In this document: piece after piece, positions 45,048 to 58,059 of the stretch
How positions within the stretch are numbered: position 1 is the stretch's first letter
Layout: each line of letters opens with the position of its first letter
Assembly (NCBI GenBank): GCA_904066235.2
Contig: CAJFCV020000001.1
Location: forward strand, 6,138,001-6,202,000
Length of the DNA stretch: 64,000 bases
Direction: 5' to 3'
DNA from: Bursaphelenchus xylophilus
Lineage: Eukaryota > Nematoda > Chromadorea > Rhabditida > Aphelenchoididae
Made by a program: the position numbers and the translations under genes
Notes under the pieces: model-generated
Database searches by the model: none
The model's input: the letters and a program-made list of their open reading frames with translations, nothing else
Told to the model about the DNA's origin: nothing

Positions 45048-45871
45048 AGTTAGCAGACACCATTTGCGCCTTCCTATATCGCCATCTACCTCCACGTACC
45101 AACGTCTTTCTCAACGGGTCTTGCTGTTTGGTCATCTTCACGTGTAATTTTATTATTCTTCTCCTTACACATGTCACGATATCATCACTCATACTTTTAA
45201 TAACCAACGGTATCACGGCATAAGCTCGAGTGTCTTCGGTTCTCTTCATAACGGGTCGTTTGTTTGTTGTAATTACAACTTTCGCATAAAAGATTTATTC
45301 CCAAAAAAGAGATTTAACTTCATAAAAAAGAAATGATATCAGGAAGAAACGCAGACGTAGACAGACGTTCAAATATTGCCAGACAAGGGATCCGAAGGCC
45401 TTTTTGAATAATTGAACGAGCCTTCAAGACCGACCACTTCAGAGGATATGGAATGGGTCCTTTCCAATATAAACTTAGAGCCCGTTCATTGGCCGAACTA
45501 CTATCAGATAATTGGTCTGTTTATCAGCTCTTGAGCAAAAGAAAGGCCCAACGGGAGGAAGAGATCAAATCAGAATGAAAGAGCATTCAAATTGCACTTT
45601 AATAATTAGACTGCATCAAAATAATTGTCGTCCATTACCAACAATAAGAATATTTTATAGTGATAACGGAGATGAAGCGGATTAAAGAGAGCGAGATCCA
45701 GGGATTAGAAATCTTAATATTATATATACATATCTTTATAAACCATCAATTTACAATTTAGAGATTAAAAAGGTACAATAAACAAGTGAATCAACGTAAC
45801 CCAATAAGAACCAACAGATCCAGCCGCAGTCAACTAGAACCTACTTCCTAATTTTTCAGTTTTGGACTCTC
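45048..45871. other. Convergent intergenic region
   Basis: About 820 bases between the ends of the kinase gene and the cysteine-rich membrane-protein gene, AT-rich, with no coding features. A minus-strand frame overlapping the kinase end (to 45249) has no family sequence and no partners. Confidence 0.45.
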
Positions 45872-47310
45872 TTATCCACCAGCCACAGTATCATAGTTGG
45901 CACGGAAGAGTCGCTTATGGAGCTCGAATTTCCAAACAACGCCACTTAAGGCAATCAACAAAATAAGAAGGCCGAAGACGGAGATCAATGCCGTGTTCGA
46001 ATCCTCTGGCTCTGGAGGTAAGGTCGGTCGTTCGAAGATGTAATGCGGAGTAGACGAAACGGTCTTCTCATCTTCTTCTTCTTCGTTCTCCTCTTTTTCT
46101 TCCTTTTCTTGTTTTCTTTCTGATTTCTCTTTTTCTTCTTCTTCTCCTTCTTCTCTTTCTTCCTCCTCTTCTTCCTCATCATATTCTATTTCCACCCTGT
46201 AATTAGACTAACAATACTGTTTTCATCACTTACTTCTTTCCCTTTGACTTTGGTGGCTCTTGCCGGTTGGCTTCGGCCCTTCGAATTGTTTTCCGATTAT
46301 TTGTTTTCAAACAAGCTTGTACTTTCAATTTCTCGCTGTCAAATTTAGCACAGCCAGTTGGATTCAACTCCTCGGCCAACTCGGCCCCATCAACGTAACT
46401 CAAACAGCCCTGAGTGCGATAAGAATCAGGGACTCCCATCTCGCTAGCAATGTTCACAATAAAGCAATATTCTCCCAGACAAGTCTCCACACCACTGGAG
46501 GCCTACAATTATTACGTAGTTTAATGCAGTTAATATTTTTTTGCAATACTAAAAAAATTAGCTTACTTTGTTGCCGAACATGGTAACTTCTACACTGGCA
46601 TTGCAACGTTGGTCTTCGTTGACTGTGATCTTTGGCTTCTTGCGGTTACAGAAATCTCCAGCGCAGATGCAACTCTCAGTTTGCTGCAATTGCTCCGCAT
46701 CCTTGGCCACACTGTGATGCATAGCACCAGTCATTGGAGGCATCATACAGGCGCCAGCAGACCTTCTTTCCACCAAAGGGAGCGATGCATTTACGCAGCC
46801 TTGTTCGGTATCTCCAGTTAAATGATTTTTGACAAACGAGCAGAGCTCTCCATAACAAGTTTTTCCATCACAATGAGGTCCTTTACAAGTACATTGATAG
46901 AGTTTAACTTCTTCTAATTCGTACTTTCTAACAGGCTTCTTGTTGCACAGCTCTTGGTCATCACAGAAACATGTAAAAACATCCTGCAAAATTTGCATTT
47001 TGTAATCACCAAATTATGAAGGTGTATTCCGGTGCTAACAATAATTCTCTCTTACCTCTGTATCTTCCGCGACTTCACAATGACTTCGGAGGTTTTTTCG
47101 CAACATCTTTCCACTCATGCATCCCTTAACGACCTCCGATTTTCGCTGAAGGGAGCCCCAACGAGGTGTGAATTGTGATACCACACAAACATCGCCGTTA
47201 CAGAAGTCACCCATACAAGATTCTCCTATACAATCTAAACATCGAACAGCTTCTACGGTCTGAACTAACAAAAAGCTAGCCAAAATGGCCAGGACGGTCC
47301 TCCTGACCAT
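45872..47310 (-). CDS. Type I membrane protein with three-finger/Ly6-like cysteine repeats
   Basis: A signal peptide (MVRRTVLAILASFLLVQTVEA) precedes a cysteine-rich ectodomain. Repeat 1 runs from VRCLDC to CFCDDQELCN, repeat 2 from LYQCTCKGPHCDG to CICAGDFCN; both end in the CN that closes three-finger folds (Ly6/uPAR, activin-receptor ectodomain). A third region has CLGEYCFIV and more cysteines but no CxC...CN ending. Short GE-C words recur (CYGELC, CLGEYC). Then comes a very long glutamate/lysine-rich stalk of about 45 residues, a proline-rich linker, one membrane helix (ALISVFGLLILLIALSGVVW) and a short basic cytosolic tail ending DTVAGG. Four exons join in frame. Function unknown: GPI anchoring is replaced here by a helix, and a receptor, ligand-binding or cuticle role would all be guesses. 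It is not a secreted toxin-like form because it is membrane-anchored. Confidence 0.75.
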
Positions 47311-48210
47311 ATCTACACCTTAGGGATGCGGCTTCTGAAGGTAAAACGGTAAAATACAATCAAATGACGTCACGGAACGAATAAAAAACATTAAAGACTG
47401 AAGAAATATAAAGCCCGGCCATATCTGGAAAGGCCCTTTTGCCCCCGCCAAAGGGACCGGCTTCGGAAGTGAGGGAAAATGGGAGGCAGGACGGCCCCAA
47501 CCCTCAAAAAAACTTCTACGGCGGCCGAAAACTGCAGAGTAAAGTGGGGAGTGGGGATGCGGAGAGTGTAAGCGCGACCGACTCTTGGCCTCACGAACAT
47601 TCTGGGCCGGGCCGAACGGAGCGCCCAACCAAAAAACCACTTAGACGACCTCTTCCTGTCCTCCTACCTTAAAGGGAACATTCGAAAAGACGAAGCCATC
47701 ATGCCCTGACATCCAAAACCAGCACGGAAGCTCAGCATACTGTAAAAAACAAGAAACTTGACGTATCAAGGAATGGGAGCCCTCCGAAAAACATACACAT
47801 TTAGCTAAAGGGACCGCCTAACTGCATGTACTCCCTTCCCCAACCGATTTTCGATATATTGGACTTTAGAGGATGGCACTGAGACGATGCAAAGGAGTGG
47901 GACTCTCTAACAATAACAAAACGACGAAAAGGAAAGAAAATGCCCGCTCGCCCCTTCCCCACCCGTCATTCCGCTCAGCCGGAGATTCGTCTTTGCTTCC
48001 ACAAACACCAGAATGCCATTGTTCAAACCTTCTCATATTAGCCATGTTGGCACCACCGTTTCGAACGAAAAACCCATCAAATTGGCCCCTTCCTCAAAGC
48101 ACTATGTTTTTTCGCCCATTTAACCCTTTATATCCTTTATTGTTTTTATATTATACATCAACAACATTTATTTCGAAACAAAGATTAAACAAAAATAGCC
48201 GTCTAACTAT
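47311..48210. other. Intergenic region upstream of the cysteine-rich gene
   Basis: About 900 bases between two minus-strand genes. The part from 47400 to 47660 is GC-rich with purine/pyrimidine asymmetry; several short overlapping frames exist but none is credible. Promoter of the cysteine-rich protein gene is expected next to 47311. Confidence 0.4.
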
Positions 48211-48865
48211 CTAATCTTTTTTGACGTCACGTTCCCAGGATCCAAGCAAATGATAAGTGAAGTAGATGGCAAAGATGTGAATTTGAAAAGCAATCAAAAA
48301 GAATATGTACCAGATGATCACCATGGGGAAGTGACCGTTGAAAGTTGGCGTTCGACTGCTTTCCATATTGAAAATGTAGTCGATCAGCTCAGGAAGAAGA
48401 CTGCCAAGTCCAACAGAACATGGCAGAATTCCAAGGAAAAATTGAGAGTAGTACTCAATTCTCAGCAAATTCCCCTAAAACAAATTAAAATATTTACAAA
48501 AAAATGTTTTACGTACCTTGTTGTGTCGGAATGACAGTAAACCAAGGATAATACACACAACTGACGAGCACCATACATATTCCCATGGATAAGCAGTTGG
48601 GAGATCCAACTTTTCGAAGAATTTGCTCTTGAATCCCAATTCTCTTATCGCGAACTCACTCCCAACCTTTGTCCACATGGCCAAAAGCACAAGGGAATGA
48701 AGGCCAAACAACATCTTCAGATTCCATTTGTATTGGACACTAAAATAAAATAAAAATCAAATTAAAATCGGATTACCTTAACTTGATTGACTGAGAAACT
48801 CTTTGCCTATGAGAAAAATCACTTCCATCTGTTCCCGTAGCCCGGGGACCAGTTCGGGATGACAT
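48211..48865 (-). CDS. JAGN1: Jagunal homologue (ER membrane protein)
   Basis: The first exon reads [20 protein letters not shown], nearly identical to the Jagunal N-terminal signature (S-R-x-GPRA-x-GTDGSDF-x-HR). Later exons give four membrane helices: [38 protein letters not shown], the [21 protein letters not shown] segment, and [21 protein letters not shown], and the protein ends SWERDVKKD, a lysine-rich ER-type tail. Jagunal is required for ER reorganisation and for early secretory traffic, for example in oocytes and neutrophils. About 185 residues, the usual length. Three exons; the two introns are about 50 bases. It is divergent from the RhoGEF gene, whose first exon begins 300 bases away. 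Confidence 0.94.
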
Positions 48866-49168
48866 CTTCACAACACGCTCTTGCGTTCAAATCTTTGCGA
48901 CTTTAATTACACTTTAGAAAGATCTAGATATCTACAAAAACTGCCAAAATGCAAAAATCAGAAAGTTTTCGACGAAAAGCCAATCTCTGGCATTCTGCAC
49001 CAAGTTTCTCGTTTTCCAGTCGAGGCGCGCTTAAACTCCCGTAACGGTTTTTATTCAAAATAAAAAGTCAAAAGCGAATGCGCCTTTATATTTCAACTCA
49101 TACCGCGAGTAGGTAAATTAATGAGCTTTAGGCGGGAATTCAAAAATAAGAGAGAAGTTGCTGATTAA

Positions 49169-52100
49169 ATGCCTTTCACTCATTCCTCCTCTTGTTTGCT
49201 TATCATTCATAGAACGGACGAGACTGCAGTGTCACGGTCTGATCGAGAAGAGTGGATGACCAGAGACGTGTCATCAATCGAGGAGACAGAAGATGCGGAC
49301 GATCCGCGCCGTGGAACGATGGGTCAATTCCTCAGAGAATTGATGGAAATTCATGATGAAGAACATCCCTCAGAGCCCATGCTCAGTCCGGATCAGATAA
49401 TTGACGCGTCATTCCGGGGGTGAGTTCTTCCATGTCGTGTTCATTGTCTCCGGATCTCATAAGCGACAATAACCTTCCGTCAATTGCTTAATCCCGTCGC
49501 CATCTCTAAGCAGGTTACTGACTTCTGGGGGTCGCCCCCCCCCCTTTCCCTTTATTTTCTCAAAACCAAGATCTCATTCCAAGTCAACACCTTTTGCTTT
49601 AATTAAGCGCGGAAGTAGGGGCAACTTATTGTAATTCGTTTGTGACCATTTGAGTCTCTCTGTCATTTTTCGATCTGGGAATGAGGCTGTCTATTCCTAT
49701 GACATCATGATCAGTGTAACGGAACACGATTTATGCCTGGGAACGCATTCTTGCTTCAATTCTTTTTTGGAGGAATGAGGCTGCGCAATCGTCTTTGCTT
49801 TTTCTTCAATTATTCTGTTTTAAATACCGTATGCCTGAGGGTCTAAAAAACAAAAGAGTCTGAAAACTTGTGGTTCATATAATAATAACCGGTGTTTAAA
49901 GTCGGAACAGCCGGTTCGGGTGAGCAGAACGGCTGGTACCCGTTCCAGATGAGTGAATCAGCGGCCTGCTGACTCGCCCAATGTTCTGGCCGATTGATCG
50001 AGTCGCCTGGCCATATCGGGTGGGGAGCGAGCTGCGCGGGTGCGCCTCCTCTGGTTCCGTTCGTTCCTCGCTCCCAATTTACGCGTTTCTCGCCCCTTCT
50101 TGAGGTGGTTTCCTCCTAAAAAAGATGTGGCGACCTCTAAAGACACCGATTTAGGGGCGACTGATTCCTATGAGAAGATCCTCGCTGTCCACTAGGCGAC
50201 GCGCGACCGCTTTCTCTCCCGTTCCCTCCAATTCTTTACCGCACGGTTACCCGATACTTTTGTTCGGGTTTTGTTACCTTAAGCAGTCCGCCACCCTTCT
50301 AAGTTTCCTTCTCACCTGGTTTTAAAACAATTTCGGATCTTCGCAGTTATTTTTGTTTCTCTCGAATGCAGTAACAATTGCGGTTCTTCTTCAGTTTCGA
50401 CGAGGATCGTCCCGTGGAGGATCTTCTGGATCGGACCGAACCCGAACTGGCCGAAGCCGTGCCCTCGCCCTCATTAGTGGCGCGGTCCTTGGCCAAATCG
50501 TTGGAAGAGAGGCCCCTGGAGAATCTTAATATCCATCTGACTCCCTTCTCACTCCCCGATTATTATACATTGTCCACGGAGGTGGGGTCGCGATCACAAG
50601 ATCAGGACCCACCTTCGACCTCGACTACCGCGAGGGTTGACATTACTGAGAACGGTCTCCTTTCCCCGCCTTCCATCTCTCCCACAAGAACCCAACCAAA
50701 ACGAAGATATCAGCGACGTGGGGCGATCAAAAATCGCAATTGGAATCCAGCCAGAAGTGTATCATACGATCGATCCGAGCAAGTTAATCGGCCACTATTT
50801 GGTAATCAACAATACTCAAATTAAAAATATTTTAGACCTTAATGATAAACCCGCATCGCCACCCACTGAACCCATTTACATGAACAGATCCAGCCTCGGG
50901 GTCACAAGGAAAATAAGTATGAGGCAGAAACAAGCACAACCGGTGATGTTAATAGGTAAGGCAGCATTCTGATCTCATTTGTGGCGTTTAGATGACCATT
51001 CCAGTTATTCTGGAGATGAGGGAGCACAATCTTCTCACAAACTCCTTAAGGACACACGATCCGGATCTCTGCCGTCGATGAGTATTCATTCCGAGGAAGA
51101 GGGATCCCAAGATTCGAATACCTGGTCCTCAACTTATGATAAAGATCACGGAGAACTTGGATTCTCAGATCCGATGGTGATCTCATCCATCTTCAGAAGT
51201 GACTCTAATTCCAATTCAATTACTGACTTTCAAGTTCTAAATATGCCGTGCGATGAAAACGATAGTCACATTAATAAGAAAATGTCTTCTTCTTTGCAAG
51301 GTAATATCGTCATGTGTATAATACTTGTTCAGAATATTGCCAGCCACCCCATTCAGCCCCTCCATTCGCTGAAGAATCCTCACAATTCAGCTTCGAACGA
51401 CGGAAGTCAATGATCCAAGAGTTGCCGGCCATCTCCGAAGATCAAAGAGAGGATGAGGTAATTCTGCTGGGATAATATCATAATTTACGTATAACAGCTT
51501 ATTTTGTATTATCGGTTTCAGCGAGCCCCTAGTGCATGTTCATCGATGGAAAATGAAAACACGATACACAGACGGAGTACGAGTGACTATATTCTGGACA
51601 AAAAAGAAGCCTCCCCTCCACTCGTTAAGCGGAATTCGATCCAAGTAAGTATATCACAATGAATCAGGGATTCATTACTTTAGGAGACCAAGGACAAACC
51701 CCGGCTCAGGATTATTACCGGGAATCCAAATGGAAACACCGAAGTCATGGACGGAGCGAACGAAAGTATCATGGGGAAGACATACGAACTCCCATACTCC
51801 CCGCATGAAGACAAGTCCATGATCATCCTCAAACAGAATGGATCCAAGAAGATGCATCTGGTCGAAGGACACAAACGGTAAGCCGAAATTCATTCATTCT
51901 ATGTCTCTGTCAAGCTCTACACCCTTACATTAAAATAAGTTAAACCAACCAACACAGCAATTTTAATTTTGGGTTAGCTGTCTTTGATTTATTGAGTATT
52001 TTATAAAGTAATACTAGTCCGTTCGCAAAGTCGCTGGAGTGAGTTCGGCGACGTGCATTGTCCAAAAAAGTGAATGTGGGCGACAGCCCAAAAAAGCCTA

Positions 52101-55100
52101 TTGAGTACGTGTACTGTGCAAAAACCGAAAATTGCACAGTGCAAAGTGATTTTGCTTTCTTACAGTGCACGTCGCCGAAATTACTCCAGCGACTTTGCGA
52201 ACGGACAAGTATAAAGACCCTTTGAGAACCATTGGCGTTCTGTTTTGTTTCCCGCCAAAACCCTCCTTTATCCGTAAATTTAAGACTGCGCACGCGTGAG
52301 GTCAGCTTGAGACGACAGTGTGAGAACGCCAAAATATTTGGCAATAGATGCTTTCGGTGTAAATCCATATTGTGGATACGATATGGAAAAAAATCTTTGA
52401 AAAATGCATAAAAAATGCGTTATGCAGAGTTTCTTGAAGTCCGTTGTTCCAAAGCCCAAAATTGTAGAAATGTTTTGGATGTTTTGATAGCGATAGGATA
52501 CTCAATCTTCCATCACTCAATAGACGGTTCTGTCATCGAACTTTTTTTGATTAAAATTTTGAAAACAAAAAAGGTCCATCATATAAAATGTCCAGAACGG
52601 GAAAATGTCGGGCGCAGCGTTCCTACCGTCTCAATCCAAAAAAATTACCTTATGATCGCCGACAGTGCGTCGGCGAAAACGGACAAAAAACGGTTTCCTC
52701 GCGGTGGTGGCCGGGATTTTACCGATTCCTTGGTGCTGATGCGCACTACACCTACACGTGTGGCAAAGCGGTCACGCAGCCGCCACGAAGCACACTGGTC
52801 CACCATTAAAAAGCAACTCTCGTCTGTATCGTTACGGTAAGGGCTGTGAAATGATGCCGCTGTTGCACATTTCTGAGTCTAATTATACGAAAATCGTCTT
52901 CTCTAGAATATTAAGGATAATATGAGAGAAACCCATCTCTTTTCAGAACCGACCGTGATAAGAAGCCGGGAATGATTTTGACCACTTTGTTGAGCATTCG
53001 ACACAAGAAAAAGGTATGTTTTCATCTTGGTGTTTTTGTAAAAGATTGAATTTTGTTTCTAAATTTTAATTCCTGGTTTCAGAAGGATACCAGGAGTACG
53101 GGCAGTGTATCTCCGAGTGGAATCAAGCTGGATTTGAAGAGAGCATCGTGTGTTGAGTTCGGAGCCGTCATAAATCATAGTCGGAAGTCGAGTGAAGGTA
53201 GGTTAATATATTTTTTTCTAATTTTTTTGGGGTGAGGATGAATGTGATTAACAAAACTCCTATTAAACGGTATTTAAAACCGTTGATTGTTTTAGAAACA
53301 GAATAGAGAAGTTCGGGAATGAATTTAGACTTCCGATCTGGGATTTTCGTTAAAACGAGCTGGGATTATTAGGAAATAGTGAATCACTAAATGGCCCAAT
53401 CGCTTTCTCTCCTCGCTTCTCTGGCTGATTCAGGCCTCTGGCTTCGTAGTCGTCGTTTCCTGCTCCTTTTCTCTTTCATTTATATGGTCATGACCTCACG
53501 AAACAAGCCGGAGTACCTGGCCTGTTCTTTTCCGCTCCACTACCGGTCGGTTGGCGATCTCCGGGAAGGTGTCGGGCGTCCTCCCATATCTTCCTGGACG
53601 TATGATGCGCCTCCGGCACTCAACTATCCCCGTGAAATGTCTTCTAATTATTGCCAACTGTATCAGAATCGACGAATATCTGGGTCTTTGGCAGATATCG
53701 AGCAATTCCACGCTTATTTCAAGGGCCACCAACGGATAGATGAAGTAGATGAAGATGTCGATCCCATCAGCGATCATGGCCTCAACAAGGCTTCTAATTC
53801 ACTGTTTTCCTTGGAGGAGAACGAGGACAAGAGTCTGTTTGTCCCCGATGGAGTTGTTGTTACCCATGATTACTGCTCTCTTCCCCCCGTTTGGGTTCAA
53901 CCTGCATCCCCATGCCTTGAAGAAACTCGGCCAAACTTCCCAGCTATTCAGGTTCAGCGTTCTGTGGATATCCCAGCCTCCCAGGAAAGTGAGACCAACA
54001 TGGCAAGAAGAAGAAAGAATTCTCTCTCCAGAAGTCCCATTCGTGTTTCCGATCAATTGGTTCTCCATAATATTCAAAAGGATAAGATCCGAGTTGATTC
54101 TTTTATGCTCTCCACTGATTCCTTGGAGTCTAACACAGGTTCGATCGCGTCTTTCTATCGATGGCCTTCCCTCAGAAAGAAGAAGGCCAAATCTTGTAAA
54201 ACAAAGCCGCCTTTGGATCCGATTAAAGTCTCCAGAACTTATTCCGAGAAATATTTTAATCCCAGCTCTCAGAAGAGAAATTCATCTGTGGTGGATAACT
54301 CTTCCATCAAAAGAAAGGGTTAGATAAATCGTTTTTAGATATTGTAGAATGAAATGAGTTGATTTTTATTTTATTCATTGTCGTCTTTCAGTTCTTCCTG
54401 ATTCCTTGGCCAGAGTTTTTGGACCGCAGAACGGAGAATTGGATTGGAAGAATGTTTCGGGTGAAGAGCCCACCAGATGGCCATTATGGTAAGAACGACC
54501 TGTTCCTTCATTTATTGTGATCTTCAGGGAGAAGCCGAAATGGGAGGATCTGAACATATGGGAGGACATTGAAGGGTCTTGGTCGTCTAGGAATCCAGGA
54601 ACACCACTCTCTCATTCTGAAGAAAAACGACAGAATGTTGTGTTCGGTAAGAAGAGGTCTTTTTGGATAATATTTCGCTTTTCAGAATTATATGCAACGG
54701 AGAAACGTCATTGTCGGGTCTTGATATATCTCCAGCAAGTATTCCAAGCCGGGCTCCTCATCCACAACATTCTTACTCCTGCCGAAATTAAATCCATTAT
54801 TCCGGATGTCCTGGATTCTCTGCTCGACTTCCATCTTCACTTCCTTCGACGAATTCAGCAACGAATTGAGGAGAAAAAAGTGGTCGACACAATCTCGGAC
54901 ATTGTTGTAGATGAATTCAAAAACGGAGAGCATCGGGCAGCAGCTGTCAATGCGTACACAGAATTCTGTTTGGCTAGCCATGAAGCAGATAAGTGTTACG
55001 CGGATTTGATGAACAAGAACAACAATTTCAAGCAGTTCATTGATGTAGGTGCCTGACTGAGTTAAAATTGTTTTGTAGCATATTGACAAAGATCCCATGT

Positions 55101-57872
55101 TTAAGAAGAATCTCAACTTTAAGTCTTGTTTCCTCCTCATTACTCAGAGAATGACTAAATATCCGATGCTCTTGGACCAGGTAAGATAATGTAAACTCTC
55201 ATTTATTTTAGTTATAGATGGCCAAATACGAATCAGGCGAAGAAAAAAACTTGAGTCTACGAGCTTGTGCAGCTGTGAAAGGCTTTGCTTCAAGAGTGGA
55301 CAAAGAACTCTCAACTCATATGCTACACAAGAGGTTCGATAGAATCAGAAATATGATAGAAAAAGGTTCCAAAGGAAATCTTCTAGGATCAGAATTTACT
55401 GTAAGTTAGTACTTTAATATCGAATGTTTTTTTTCCAGTACGACGATCTTGTTTTGTCTGGTGAGTCTTACCGAAAAATCCTTTCGATTGGTACCGTCAG
55501 TTGGAGAAGTCCGAGTCATCAGAATTTTGAGTTGATCATGCTGTTGTTCGACGATATTATTGTTTTTCTTCAAGGAAGAAATGATGTTCTTTACTTCTTC
55601 CAACATAAAGATCATGCTTCTGTTCTCCCCTTGAAAGCCACTTTGGTCCGAGAAATGCCTCGTTCCAATGAGGTGATGCTTATCGTAATCGACCCCAAGA
55701 AACCCGACATGTACAGACTCGCCTTCAACTCTAAATCGGAGATGACTCAATGGGTTCATGCTCTGAAAAGTGCGAATATTTTGGCTCCGAAATTCGTAAG
55801 AAAGGCAAATGATTTGATCTTCGTGGAAGGTGGCGCCAGAAGTTCCAATTCCCAAGACTTTTCGAACGAAGAGACAAAGTACACGGAAGATCTGGACAAA
55901 TGGCACGAAGATCTCGATAGCCTTTATAAGGTACGGAGGAACGGCGAAAATAAGTTGGAAGAGTACATGGAGGAACATATGAAATTCTTTGATGACATCC
56001 GAGAACACGTCGCCAAATTCCCCATCAGGCCAAGTGTCGACTCAAACGGACAGAATTCGGTCAGGCAAAGGGAATTAAGGGAGATTACCAAGATGAAGAA
56101 CCTTCTCAAGGCACATTTTGCAGAGCTCAGAGCTTACAGAAGAAGTCGATTAGATAAAAGTAAGTTGTCCTTTACGCTCAATTCTAAATTTACATGAGTT
56201 TATTCAAGGGAATGGGGATTTCATTCCAGGAAAGACAAGATTATTTTGATTTCTGTGACGTTAATGTTGATGATGTTATTTCTTGACTAATCACTCTCAA
56301 TTTCAGTGATCGAACGAGCGGAAAGGTCCCGAGACTCTGATCTCCCGTCATATTATGATGAGGTTTATGAACTTTCCCATCCTTCAGGCTTTGAATCAGC
56401 AACCTTCTCCTCATCCTCAGATGAGAATGCCCCTTCTACTTCAGAACGATGTAGAAAACCCCGAAGAGTTAGAACATATCATGGAGAGGAGGACAGCAAA
56501 CATCAAGGTAGGTATTAACAAATTAAGTATATGAGGCAAGGACTGTTTGTATCGTATGTTTGATTGTTTTAGGTGGCGTCCGACGACACACAACTGTACC
56601 TCATGTCAACGATAATGAGGAAACCGAATTCGAACGCCATTTCGAGCAAGAGCTCCGGAAACTTCCATTAAAGGTGAATCAGAAAAGTCGAAGGGCCATC
56701 ACGGATATGATCAGGGAAAATGTTCAACTGAGGATGGAGAACGATCGTCTTAGAGATGAGAATGCCTTGTAAGGTTTATTTCGTTCTTGAAGTGTTATTT
56801 GTGTATCATATTATACTTGATCTTTTAGAAAAAGCATACATCTGATAGCGCTCAAAGCGCGGAAAAATCCGTTTGCCGAGACGAATGAGAAGCTGGAATC
56901 CCTGAGACAAAAGCAAGAAGAAGTTCAGAATAGAGAAGTCTTATTCAAAAAGGAGTACGAAAAGAAAATGGATGCCCTCCGGATGCATGAAGAAGAGCTG
57001 AATGCTAAAGAGGTGAGTATTAATGACATTTCGATAAAATCTTAATCATTGTTTATGTAATAAATAGGGTGGTTTCTGTCTGATGAAAGATAATTTGTTG
57101 TTTGAACAGTATATTACACTAGGAGGACATGATTTATCTCCTTTTTATTGTTCCAAACATTGCGCAATCTTTTTATTGAGATGTCTTGAGTCTCGGGATT
57201 TGAGGTCGAGATAAGAGTGGGACTTTACAGCTAAGACAAATGACTCGTTTGGGCCGAGGTCATCTTTTTATGATTAGGTTGGGCTAAAAGTGTATGTATT
57301 GATACGTCCGAACAGATGGTGTCCAATGTTTATTTTACCCATGTCCCCAGACGTTTAATATTTTTTGGGGTCAACGGATCGGCGGTTACAAAAGAAAAAG
57401 AGTCTCGACTTAATCATCGAGAGTCAATCGTCCGAAAGTTGAGATTGCGCAACAATCGGAAGTCGGCATGTAATCAATCCCCACTTGTAGACGTAACCAC
57501 CAATTACATGATCCATTTCAGGCCGAACTCAAGCAAAAAGAGATGGAGTTAATGCTCAGAAATAACAATCTTTCGTCCTGCAGTCTTCCTACAGAATGTC
57601 CCGGCACTCCGACATCAGAATCCCCTCGGCCCGACCTCAACCGAGAGACCAGCTTTAGACTTGGAGCGGCTATTTTGGACACCCACAAACCGTAAGGACT
57701 TGGCTTTGATAAGTATAAAGATTATTATCGTATAAACAAATTATTCGTTTAAAATGGTTTTCCTTTCAGAACAATGATACCTCGAAGTACTCAAAGTTCT
57801 ACAGATGTGGTCCCCCGACATCTTGCGTCCAAGAGCGAGACCAAATTGGACAAGAACAAGAAAAAGAAATAG
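49169..57872 (+). CDS. DH-PH Rho guanine-nucleotide exchange factor, Lbc/GEF-H1 (ARHGEF2/18/AKAP13) type
   Basis: About 20 exons of the longest form give roughly 1,390 residues. The N-terminal part (49169-51877) is Ser/Pro/acidic and disordered, with no PDZ, RGS or C1 domain that I can see. The DH domain begins with ELYATEKRHCRVLIYLQQVF (54690), continues with ILTPAEIKSIIPDVLDSLLD, YTEFCLASHEADKCYADLM and FLLITQRMTKYPMLLDQ, and is followed by a PH domain (55439 to about 55790: YDDLVLSGESYRKIL, LIMLLFDDIIVFLQ, MTQWVHALKSANI). Downstream is a coiled coil (TEFERHFEQELRKLPLKV, then LRQKQEEVQNREVLFKKEY) and a basic tail ending KNKKKK with TAG at 57870-57872. DH-PH-coiled coil order and the FC-x-H-EA segment point to the Lbc/GEF-H1 group, activators of RhoA. 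At least three 5' ends appear possible (49169, 52652, 53391). Confidence 0.85.
52017..52206. mobile_element. 190-bp MITE-like inverted repeat in a RhoGEF intron
   Basis: The arms are 45 bases each (left GTCCGTTCGCAAAGTCGCTG at 52017, right 52162-52206) and differ at about three positions. The centre of about 100 bases includes CACAGTGCAAAG-type words, no coding capacity. It lies 450 bases before an alternative first exon. Confidence 0.7.
52652..52837 (+). other. Apparent alternative first exon of the RhoGEF
   Basis: The frame MIADSASAKTDKKRFPRGGG to LSSVSLR ends with CG before GTAAGG, the same phase as the exon ending at 51877 (HKR, CG before GTAAGC). Both can splice to the exon starting at 52947 (ACCGACCG...). 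It therefore looks like a start for a shorter isoform lacking the N-terminal disordered region. It is basic and serine-rich. Confidence 0.5.
53391..54319 (+). other. Apparent alternative first exon of the RhoGEF (long)
   Basis: A 310-codon frame begins MAQSLSLLASLADSG at 53391 and ends KRK with G before GTTAGA. It ends in phase 1, as does the exon ending at about 53198 (KSSE, G before GTAGG), so both can precede the exon at 54392 (VLPDSLARVFGPQNG). The resulting isoform would be about 1,120 residues. Residues 15-35 are hydrophobic; a start at the later methionine before TSRNKPEYLACSF is an alternative. Confidence 0.5.
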
Positions 57873-58059
57873 CGTATAATCGAGGTTATATGATGAATAT
57901 ATATTGTTTTACATTCGGTGTCATTTTGTTTGGCTAACTGAAGCTTTTGCTAATTCGCTCGTTATATTTATTGTTTTCGGTTTAAATGCAGAAAATGTTC
58001 CGTTTCCTCGTTCAAATATATGTAAAATACAATCAGTAATATCGATTTTTATTTGAAAA

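Noticed and set aside
44788..45249. 153-codon minus-strand open frame over the end of the IP3 3-kinase
   Set aside because: It is antisense to well conserved kinase exons, has no recognisable sequence or partner exons, and its length is explained by codon bias of the opposite strand.
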